8,207 bases of DNA from an uncultured Alphaproteobacteria bacterium (GTDB taxonomy: Bacteria; Pseudomonadota; Alphaproteobacteria; Puniceispirillales; Puniceispirillaceae): the NCBI GenBank assembly GCA_937924895.1, contig CALEYP010000114.1, positions 1 through 8,207 of the forward strand, in the 5' to 3' direction. Of this stretch, positions 1-5,711 are shown piece by piece. The position numbers were made by a program, and so were the translations under genes. The notes below the pieces were generated by a model. It had not been told where the DNA came from. It saw nothing but the letters and a program-made list of their open reading frames with translations, and searched no databases. Positions within the stretch are counted from its first letter, which is position 1; each line of letters starts with the position of its first letter.

Positions 1-249
1 ATGCATCATCGCCATGGATATGACACAACACAAAAATTGCAAGACGCGTTATCAGCTGGCGATTTTGACAGCTTTATCACTCATATCCTGACCGATCATT
101 ATGACCCCGCCTATCAACGCAGTGTCTTACGACATAATCGCCGATCATGGGGTAAAATACCGTTATCATCTGTTGATGAAACAGGCTTCAAAAAAGGGGC
201 GAATGATATCCTAGAGCTTGCACAACACCACAGCGCATTAGCCCCTTAG
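1..249 (+). CDS. mnmH: C-terminal fragment, MnmH-like tRNA 2-selenouridine synthase (5' end outside window)
   Basis: This 82-residue reading frame ends at TAG 247-249 and is most likely the tail of a longer protein that begins before base 1; the ATG at base 1 is then an internal methionine. The recognisable piece is a short helical segment leading into a HYDPAY motif (about residues 33-38), followed by a variable stretch and a final helix. From memory, MnmH proteins end in this way: a [HY]YDP.Y motif about 40-50 residues from the C-terminus. MnmH (SelU/YbbB, roughly 350-370 residues) has an N-terminal rhodanese domain and a P-loop domain and converts 2-thiouridine at tRNA position 34 to geranylated and then selenated forms. 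None of the catalytic parts are in the window, so the call rests only on the tail. The tRNA-Asn next door is not a known MnmH substrate (those are Lys, Glu and Gln tRNAs), so the adjacency is probably chance. Confidence 0.6.
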   Translation: MHHRHGYDTTQKLQDALSAGDFDSFITHILTDHYDPAYQRSVLRHNRRSWGKIPLSSVDETGFKKGANDILELAQHHSALAP

Positions 250-289
250 AACGGTCATAAAAAATTGTGATTATGCGCGATAACATTGC

Positions 290-318
290 TTGACGATATT
301 TGAGGTGGTTGGTATAAA
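290..318 (+). promoter_or_regulatory. sigma70-type promoter of the tRNA-Asn unit
   Basis: The -35 box TTGACG (290-295) and the -10 box TATAAA (313-318) are separated by exactly 17 bases, close to the housekeeping consensus. Transcription should start near 325, leaving a leader of about 27 bases before the tRNA. The bases just after the -10 box (CCTGCC, 319-324) are GC-rich, as in discriminators of stable-RNA promoters under stringent control; that regulatory reading is inference. Confidence 0.75.
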
Positions 319-351
319 CCTGCCACTGAGTTGGCTTTTGCCATTGGTTAT

Positions 352-426
352 TCCCCGGTAGCTCAGCGGTAGAGCAAGCGACTGTTAATCGCTTGGCCGG
401 CGGTTCGAATCCGTCCCGGGGAGCCA
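352..426 (+). tRNA. tRNA-Asn (anticodon GTT)
   Basis: A complete 75-base cloverleaf. The acceptor stem TCCCCGG (352-358) pairs with CCGGGGA (416-422). The D arm is GCTC/GAGC (361-364, 372-375). The anticodon stem is AGCGA/TCGCT (377-381, 389-393) around loop CTGTTAA, giving anticodon GTT at 384-386. The T arm is GGCGG/CCGTC (399-403, 411-415, one G-T pair) with loop TTCGAAT. The discriminator base is G (423) and CCA is encoded (424-426). It decodes AAC and AAU as asparagine. No repeat of its 3' end, which would suggest use as an integration site, was seen elsewhere in the window. No hairpin terminator follows directly. Confidence 0.97.
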
Positions 427-445
427 CTTTTCCAAACTTATATGT

Positions 446-449
446 GAGG
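446..449 (+). promoter_or_regulatory. ribosome binding site of the 50-codon gene
   Basis: GAGG lies 7 bases before the ATG at 457, in TGTGAGGCAATAAGATG. This is the main evidence that the short frame at 457-609 is translated. Confidence 0.6.
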
Positions 450-456
450 CAATAAG

Positions 457-609
457 ATGTGTATGGGATGCGGCACGTCGTTTTTGCAAGCGCAAGACAC
501 ATCATCATCTGATTATTTGCCCCTCACCTTGCTACTTAGCTTGTGGATTTTATGGCTTGTGGTACTTCGTAATCACAAAATACACCTCTCTCGGGCACAA
601 GACCGCTAG
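457..609 (+). CDS. small membrane protein with N-terminal CxxC (50 aa), unknown function
   Basis: ATG 457 to TAG 607-609 encodes 50 residues. The start MCMGCG places Cys2 and Cys5 in a CxxC arrangement. A polar stretch (residues 7-19) follows, then one strongly hydrophobic segment (about 20-37, rich in Leu and Trp) and a basic tail (Arg38, Lys41, Arg46, Arg50). By the positive-inside rule the tail should face the cytoplasm and the cysteine end the periplasm. I do not recognise the family. Support for its being real: a well-placed GAGG site, a gap of only 2 bases to the next small gene, and no competing gene on either strand. It starts 30 bases after the tRNA-Asn with no visible terminator between, so it may be read from the tRNA promoter. 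A metal-binding or redox role for the cysteines is only a possibility. Confidence 0.6.
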   Translation: MCMGCGTSFLQAQDTSSSDYLPLTLLLSLWILWLVVLRNHKIHLSRAQDR

Positions 610-611
610 CG

Positions 612-818
612 ATGCAAATCCTGACACTCATCGCCGCCCCTATCATTCTAATAGCTGTCCTTTGGTCAGGCTTCGCCTTCTATAAATGGCTTCACAGGCG
701 CGCAACTGCGCTGTCATCTAGCGCAAGAATTTTGGCGGTAATTTGTTATCTGGCTGCGGCATTATCGCTCAGCATAACCGCTTATATTCGCTGGATTTTC
801 TTTATCGCAGGCGTGTAG
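612..818 (+). CDS. small two-helix membrane protein (68 aa), unknown function
   Basis: This frame runs from ATG 612 to TAG 816-818, starting 2 bases after the stop of the CxxC protein. There is no convincing Shine-Dalgarno site of its own, so translation is probably coupled to the upstream frame. Two hydrophobic segments (about residues 3-24 and 40-60) flank a basic loop containing Lys25, His28, Arg29, Arg30 and Arg39. This predicts a hairpin in the inner membrane with the loop in the cytoplasm. No catalytic motif is visible and I do not recognise the family. Tight coupling to the preceding gene suggests that the two proteins act together, perhaps as a small complex or as accessory subunits; that is inference. 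The frame is bounded downstream by a hairpin and T-run shared with the convergent efflux operon. Confidence 0.6.
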   Translation: MQILTLIAAPIILIAVLWSGFAFYKWLHRRATALSSSARILAVICYLAAALSLSITAYIRWIFFIAGV

Positions 819-856
819 CCCCCCATTATAAATGATAGGGGACTTTCACTTTTTTT
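819..856 (+). terminator. probable intrinsic terminator after the small membrane genes
   Basis: A C-run (819-824) pairs with GGGG (838-841), with imperfect A/T pairing inside (ATTAT against ATGATA). A run of seven T at 850-856 follows. The hairpin is imperfect and about 8 bases separate it from the T-run, so termination strength is uncertain. The site sits between convergent genes and overlaps the stop codon of the RND permease. On the minus strand the hairpin has no T-run after it. Confidence 0.4.
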
Positions 857-3800
857 AGGCAATCTCTTCAGATAGTTTTGAGATGCTTTGATGCTGTGCT
901 GTCGCCGCAACAGACCGCCGGAATAGTGATAGCAGAGGTGGCACGATAAAGAGCGTGGCAATTGTTGATAACGCCAACCCACCAAATACCACCGTGCCAA
1001 TGCCGCGATATAATTCTGACCCAGCCCCAGGGAAAATCACGAGCGGCACCAATCCAAACAAGGATGTCAAAGTTGACATGAAGATCGGACGGATACGATT
1101 GCGCGTGGCTTCTATAATGGCATCTTCAACAGTTCGGCCACCTTCGCGTACCTCAAGAACGGTTTGCTCTACCATCAAAATCGCATTATTCACCACAATT
1201 CCTGTTAGGATCACAAAACCAAGCATTGTTAGCATATCGAGGCTTTGCCGCAGGAATAAATTCATCACAGTCAAACCTAAAATACCACCGGCAGCGGCGA
1301 CGGGAACCGCGGCAATAATGATGAAAGGCAATACGAAACTGCGCAAGAGAATCACAAGTAACAAGAAGATAACGCCGATGGCAGTTGCGACATTTGCTTG
1401 CATGGCTGTCCATGTTTCTTCCAACGCTGATGCGGCGCCACTCACGGCCACAGTCACACGGTTCGCCTGTGCCGCATCTGTCAATTGAGGCAATATCTCT
1501 GTTTCAATCGTTGCTATCGCATCTTCAAGCGCGATATCCTCAACCGGACGCAACCTCACAGTCAGCGCTTGTTTTCCGCCTAAGCGACGTATTGATTGTG
1601 CTGCGCTAATGATTTCAATCTTTGCAATCTGGTCAGCGCGCAATACGTCGCCAGAGCGTGTCACGATAGGTAAGGCATTCAAATCTGCCAACGACAAATC
1701 GCCAGCTTGGCGACCCAGCAAAACAAGATCAACCAATTCCCCGTTCAAAGGCACTTCGGTGATATTTGTGCCATCATTGAATACGTCAATGGCTGAGGCA
1801 AACTCCGCGGCACTCATCCCGATACGTGCTAGGACGTCCGGATAAGGCGTGATTTGAATCTGCGGCGTTCCCGAATCAAGTGATGGTAAAATACGCACTT
1901 GATTCCCAGCATCAGAGGGAAATGAGACGTCAAGCAACTCTGTCAGTTGTGTTGCAACTGGCACCAAATTTTCAAGATTTGGTCCAGTTAGGTCTAGCGC
2001 AATAGAACGAGACCCGCCAACAGAGCGACCAAACAAGGACGCTTGGAACGCAAAGGCACGTGCACCAGGCTCAGAGAAAACAGGACGCATCATAACAGAG
2101 CGCAATTCTGTGACGCGTTTTGGATCCGCCGCGGTCATACCCGCAAACCCGCCACCACCAAAGGCAACAAAGAAAAATTTGTCAATTTTGGGCTGTTTTC
2201 CCTCTAGCTCTTCACGCTCCCAAAGCGGACGAGCCGCCTCTTCCATCTTTTCTGAAATACGCTTTGTCTCTTGGATAGAATAGCCAGGCGGGACCAGAAT
2301 ACGCGCCAACATGAAATTGGCGTTCCCATCAGGGAGATAATCTAGTTTTGGCATGAGAAGCACGGCCATACCAATAGATGCCGCCATTAAGATAGCCACA
2401 AAAGCCGCCCCTATCATTTTTGCCCGCACAGCCAATTTTGCATACCCAACAATTGCTTTGGCAAAGAGAGACGCCACATGATCAAGACCAGGCAACCGCA
2501 TCACCTGGCTGAATTTATGAGCATCGCCGCGCAAGAGAAAAGATGACAGGGCGGGAATCACTGTGACAGACACAATGACCGAAATCAAAACAGCAACAGA
2601 GATGGCAATACCGATATCTCGGAATAATTGGCCCACAGGCAAATCAAGCAAAATGACGGGAATAAATACGATCACGGTTGTTAACGCAGAACCCAAGATA
2701 GGTGCCCACACCTGACGCGCGCCATGATAGGCCGCATCAGGCGCAGCTAGTCCTTTTTGGCGAAGGCGGTAAATATTCTCCATTGAAACAATAGACGCAT
2801 CAACAACCATCCCTACGGCAAAAGCAAGACCGGCGAGTGAAATCACATTAATCGATAGCCCTAAACCAGCAATCGCGACAAATGTACCAATCACTGAGAC
2901 AGGAATTGCGATAAAAATAGCAATGGTAGGCAATAATGACCGCAAAAACAGGAGCAAAATTGTCAGAGCCAACAGCCCGCCAACCCAGATATTTTGTTGC
3001 ACCAAATCAATCGCTGAGGCGATATAGCCTGTTTCATCATACACAATATTTAGCGTGAGGTTATTTTGCGCCAGCACACCCTCATTTAATTCGGCCACGC
3101 GAGCCCGCATGATATCCATTGTGGCAACAACATTAGACCCCTGTTCCCGCAATGCGTTCACAATCACCGCATCTTGACCATTCAAGCGCCGATAAGAAGA
3201 GCGGCGCTGTGTTTCAAGTTCAATATCAGCGATGTCAGACAGAAGAATGGGAACAAATAACCCATTTGAGGCCGTCGCTGATTGCACAACAATATTTCGC
3301 GCCGCCTCAGGTGTGTAAGAGATAGCTTCGGCACGGACCACATAGGTTCGTTTTCCCTCATTAATGCTGCCAACCGTTTGTAGGGTCGTAGAGCTTCGCA
3401 ATGCCGCGATCACATCAGAAGTTGTCAGCCGATAGGCCGCTAATTTTGTCTCATCTAGGATGATACGAAGTTGTTTCGCCCCGCCACCATTGAAGGTCAC
3501 CTCTGCCACACCATTAACGCGGCTCAGCGGATCAACAACCTGTGTGCGGACAAAATCACCCAACCCCTCCATATCAACATCAGCACCCTTTGCCGGTACG
3601 AGCGCCATACGGGCAATCGGAGAATCATCTGAATTTGAGGTGCGTACCTGCGGTGCGCGCGCTTCATCTGGCAAGCCAGTGATACCAGCAAGCTTCGACA
3701 GCAAAACTGTGAGCGCTTTATCCATATCTGTCTCAAGTGCATAGGTCAGCGTGACGCGTGCTGAACCCGTTGATGAGCTTGATGAAATCTCATCCAAATT

Positions 3801-4028
3801 AGACAAATTTGCTAGTTCTTGTTCGATACGAGAGACGATTTCTCTATCAACATCTTCAGGCGCGGCCCCTGGCCAGCTTACCCTCACCTGATAGATTGGT
3901 TTTTCGATATCAGGGGACATCTGAATAGGAATCGTGGTCAATGCCACATAGCCAAACATCACCACACCAAAGATGAATGCTAGAACGGCAACAGGACGTT
4001 CAATGGCAGCACGAATAAGTGACAGCAT
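855..4028 (-). CDS. RND-family efflux permease (AcrB-like superfamily), 1057 aa
   Basis: Inner-membrane pump subunit of a tripartite efflux system, expected to use the proton gradient to export small molecules through a periplasmic adaptor and an outer-membrane channel. Full length for the family (about 1,020-1,070). The architecture is the usual duplicated one: TM1 (about 12-32), a large periplasmic loop starting with SWPGAAPEDVDREIV (51-65), TM2-TM6 (about 343-497), TM7 (about 538-558), a second periplasmic loop, and TM8-TM12 (about 878-1035). The TM4 motif reads GMVVDASIVSMENI (406-419) and TM10 reads GIVVNNAILMVEQ (943-955). Compared with AcrB, one of the two TM4 aspartates is kept (Asp410), the next position is Ala411, and the TM10 lysine is replaced by Asn. 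Its ATG follows the adaptor stop by one base, with AAAGGTG (4042-4036) as ribosome site. Substrate cannot be read from sequence. No TolC-type gene is in the window. Confidence 0.95.
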   Translation of the reverse strand: MLSLIRAAIERPVAVLAFIFGVVMFGYVALTTIPIQMSPDIEKPIYQVRVSWPGAAPEDVDREIVSRIEQELANLSNLDEISSSSSTGSARVTLTYALETDMDKALTVLLSKLAGITGLPDEARAPQVRTSNSDDSPIARMALVPAKGADVDMEGLGDFVRTQVVDPLSRVNGVAEVTFNGGGAKQLRIILDETKLAAYRLTTSDVIAALRSSTTLQTVGSINEGKRTYVVRAEAISYTPEAARNIVVQSATASNGLFVPILLSDIADIELETQRRSSYRRLNGQDAVIVNALREQGSNVVATMDIMRARVAELNEGVLAQNNLTLNIVYDETGYIASAIDLVQQNIWVGGLLALTILLLFLRSLLPTIAIFIAIPVSVIGTFVAIAGLGLSINVISLAGLAFAVGMVVDASIVSMENIYRLRQKGLAAPDAAYHGARQVWAPILGSALTTVIVFIPVILLDLPVGQLFRDIGIAISVAVLISVIVSVTVIPALSSFLLRGDAHKFSQVMRLPGLDHVASLFAKAIVGYAKLAVRAKMIGAAFVAILMAASIGMAVLLMPKLDYLPDGNANFMLARILVPPGYSIQETKRISEKMEEAARPLWEREELEGKQPKIDKFFFVAFGGGGFAGMTAADPKRVTELRSVMMRPVFSEPGARAFAFQASLFGRSVGGSRSIALDLTGPNLENLVPVATQLTELLDVSFPSDAGNQVRILPSLDSGTPQIQITPYPDVLARIGMSAAEFASAIDVFNDGTNITEVPLNGELVDLVLLGRQAGDLSLADLNALPIVTRSGDVLRADQIAKIEIISAAQSIRRLGGKQALTVRLRPVEDIALEDAIATIETEILPQLTDAAQANRVTVAVSGAASALEETWTAMQANVATAIGVIFLLLVILLRSFVLPFIIIAAVPVAAAGGILGLTVMNLFLRQSLDMLTMLGFVILTGIVVNNAILMVEQTVLEVREGGRTVEDAIIEATRNRIRPIFMSTLTSLFGLVPLVIFPGAGSELYRGIGTVVFGGLALSTIATLFIVPPLLSLFRRSVAATAQHQSISKLSEEIA

Positions 4029-4029
4029 G

Positions 4030-5595
4030 CTATTTCACCTTTCCTGTGAAATCGAAGGATGGCGTGCGACCATTTGGTAGACCGCTTAACGTCACGACCC
4101 CAGCCATCTCCTCACCTGTGATTGTGCCATCAAAAGAGAAGGTAAGGATTCCAAATGGGAGGACAACTTCAGCATCAAAGGCAATTTTGTCACCCTCTTT
4201 GCTCACTCTAATCGCCTCACCATCATAGAGATTTGCTTTGCTAGATAGGGTAAGAACAGCACTGCTGTCGCCTCGAGGCGTTGACCAAGCAAGCATCCAC
4301 TCAACGGCATCATCTGCTAGTTCGGTCTCCAACGGCGCCTCCACTGGCGCTGCTACCTCAGTTGCCTCTTCGCCAGATGGCACTCTTCGTTTTGGCGGCT
4401 CCCCTTCTTTCACAGCGGCACCATCAGTTAGTCCTTCATTTCCTTTAATGATGACTTTTTCGCCGCGCTGCAGTCCTGATTGAATGATAACACGATCACC
4501 AACCGCGCCGCCTAACCGCACAATTTGGCGCGCTGCTGTCCCCTCATCATAGACAAAGACAACATGACCACCCGCAACAGGCACGATAGCATCTTGTGGC
4601 ACCAGTAATGTAGCGGTCGCGTCACGGATTGGGATAGCCAAATCTAAACGTGCGCCATTTGCGGCAAGGGCGCGTGGTAAATCACCGTCAATAGTAAATC
4701 TCACCGGCCGAGTTGCAGTTCGTTGATTTTCCTGAGGCAATGCCGCCCGAAAGATTAGCGTTAACTCATCACCTTCCGCACTGGTGGCAGAGATTTTTCT
4801 CATCTCTCTGACATATGTTAAATAGCTTGCCGGTATTTCCGCCTCTACTTCAAAACCTCCGAATGTCTGTATTGTTGCCAGCATATCACCTTGACGCGCA
4901 AACCCTGTTTGAAAGTTTGGCAATGACAGAATTAATCCATTCGCAGTCGCTGTATAAATCGTGTCTGCCTTGGCATCTTGAAGACGTTGAATTTGCAATG
5001 CAAAGCGCGCCATATTGCGCTGTAATTCGGTTTTATTTGCCTGCAAATTGGCGATGGCCTGCTGACGCGATACAAGCTGTTGCTTGGCATTCAAGGTTGC
5101 GGCAGCTGCGGTTTCAGCAGCCTCTTGTGATAAAGCTTTCTTTGCAAGCAAGCTTTGGGCACGCGCCTCTTTTTGCTGAAGCAATTTGAATTGAGTCTGC
5201 GCTACCTCTAGGAGGTCTTGGTTAAAGGCAAGCGTGATATCTAGATCCGCCAAACGAGCCTCTGCATCTGCCATCTGTAATTCAATAAGCGAGCGATCAT
5301 AATCAATATCACGACTATCTTGGCGTGCTATTTCTGTGCCTGCGCGTATAAAACTCCCAATCTGTAGCTCATCACTGATGGTTGTTTGACCGCCTCGCAA
5401 AGCTGATACAATCAGTGGGGCCGCAGCAATCACGGCGCCAGGTATCAAGGTTGTATCAGCAACTACTTCTTCCTCAACAAAGGCTGTTAACACCGCTGTG
5501 CCGCCACCGCGCTGGGCAAAGGCTTGACCTAATGCAAATGAAGAGAAAAGAGATATCGCGAGAACCATACGACAAAATCGAGAGAAAAGCGTCAT
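4030..5595 (-). CDS. RND periplasmic adaptor (HlyD/MFP family) with extra C-terminal domain, 521 aa
   Basis: Periplasmic subunit bridging the RND permease to an outer-membrane channel. I chose ATG 5595-5593: AAAGG (5607-5603) lies 7 bases upstream, whereas a TTG two codons earlier would be almost on top of it. Residues 1-27 form a signal peptide (likely cut AFA|Q). Next come a first lipoyl half (about 46-95), a long coiled-coil hairpin rich in Gln, Ala and Leu (about 96-210), the second lipoyl half (about 212-243), a beta-barrel (about 245-325) and a membrane-proximal domain containing LLVPQDAIVPV (from about 330) to about 397. That completes a normal adaptor. Here a Pro/Glu-rich linker (about 398-428) leads to another roughly 90-residue segment of alternating hydrophobic strands. 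The gene is first in the operon and sets the pump's expression. Signal cleavage leaves no lipobox cysteine, so it is probably not a lipoprotein. Confidence 0.92.
   Translation of the reverse strand: MTLFSRFCRMVLAISLFSSFALGQAFAQRGGGTAVLTAFVEEEVVADTTLIPGAVIAAAPLIVSALRGGQTTISDELQIGSFIRAGTEIARQDSRDIDYDRSLIELQMADAEARLADLDITLAFNQDLLEVAQTQFKLLQQKEARAQSLLAKKALSQEAAETAAAATLNAKQQLVSRQQAIANLQANKTELQRNMARFALQIQRLQDAKADTIYTATANGLILSLPNFQTGFARQGDMLATIQTFGGFEVEAEIPASYLTYVREMRKISATSAEGDELTLIFRAALPQENQRTATRPVRFTIDGDLPRALAANGARLDLAIPIRDATATLLVPQDAIVPVAGGHVVFVYDEGTAARQIVRLGGAVGDRVIIQSGLQRGEKVIIKGNEGLTDGAAVKEGEPPKRRVPSGEEATEVAAPVEAPLETELADDAVEWMLAWSTPRGDSSAVLTLSSKANLYDGEAIRVSKEGDKIAFDAEVVLPFGILTFSFDGTITGEEMAGVVTLSGLPNGRTPSFDFTGKVK
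4036..4042 (-). promoter_or_regulatory. ribosome binding site of the RND permease inside the adaptor 3' end
   Basis: AAAGGTG (minus strand 4042-4036) sits 7 bases before the permease ATG and within the last codons of the adaptor. With the TAGCATG stop-start junction (4032-4026), this indicates translational coupling of the two pump subunits. Confidence 0.7.
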
Positions 5596-5602
5596 AACCA
5601 AG

Positions 5603-5624
5603 CCTTTATCAATGATAAAAAAGG
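5603..5624 (-). promoter_or_regulatory. inverted repeat overlapping the adaptor ribosome site (operator or leader hairpin)
   Basis: TTTATCA-A-TGATAAA (5605-5619) is a perfect inverted repeat with 7-base arms and a 1-base centre. Its inner edge overlaps the adaptor's AAAGG ribosome site (5607-5603). On the minus-strand RNA the sequence CC(U)6AUCAUUGAUAAAGG could fold so that AAAGG is paired, using a 3-base bulge and the CC at 5624-5623. It may be a repressor operator, as is common for efflux operons, or a structure masking the ribosome site. No regulator gene is adjacent. The repeat is seen directly; its function is inference. No convincing -35/-10 pair for the operon was found between 5602 and 5673. 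Confidence 0.4.
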
Positions 5625-5673
5625 AGGGAACCCCTATCTCTATACGTCAAAGACGGTAAGGAGATTACAAATC

Positions 5674-5697
5674 AAAAGGGGCAAAATTGCCCCTTTT
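5674..5697 (-). terminator. intrinsic terminator of the acyl-CoA ligase gene
   Basis: AAAAGGGGC-AAAATT-GCCCCTTTT is a perfect 9-bp (up to 11-bp) GC-centred hairpin ending in TTTT on the minus strand. It lies 14 bases past the ligase stop codon. Because it is a symmetric A-run/T-run hairpin it could act on either strand, but only minus-strand genes approach it. It separates the phosphatase-ligase unit from the efflux operon, so the latter needs its own promoter in the roughly 70 bases that follow. Confidence 0.85.
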
Positions 5698-5711
5698 CAT
5701 CATCTTATCTG

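Noticed and set aside
250..289. A terminator for the mnmH-like gene
   Set aside because: The AAAAAA stretch near 258-264 has no stem before it; nothing else was found.
322..343. Short hairpins in the tRNA leader (GCCA..TGGC and TGGC-TTTT-GCCA)
   Set aside because: Only 4-bp stems, mutually exclusive, and lying between a good promoter and the tRNA, where a terminator makes no sense. More likely processing leader or chance.
352..426. tRNA-Asn as an integration site for a mobile element
   Set aside because: No integrase, no repeated copy of the tRNA 3' end and no compositional break were seen in the window.
188..508. A 106-codon minus-strand open frame across the tRNA
   Set aside because: It runs antisense through the complete tRNA-Asn, its strong promoter and the start of the 50-codon gene. 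The GFEPP..-like peptide is the familiar false translation of a reversed tRNA T arm.
955..1488. A 177-codon plus-strand open frame inside the RND permease gene
   Set aside because: It is antisense to conserved transmembrane coding sequence of the permease and has no ribosome site or recognisable domain. It is a composition shadow, like the other plus-strand frames between 955 and 4483.
4815..5189. A 124-codon plus-strand open frame opposite the adaptor coiled coil
   Set aside because: The opposite strand codes a clear coiled-coil hairpin and lipoyl region, and this frame has no supporting signal.
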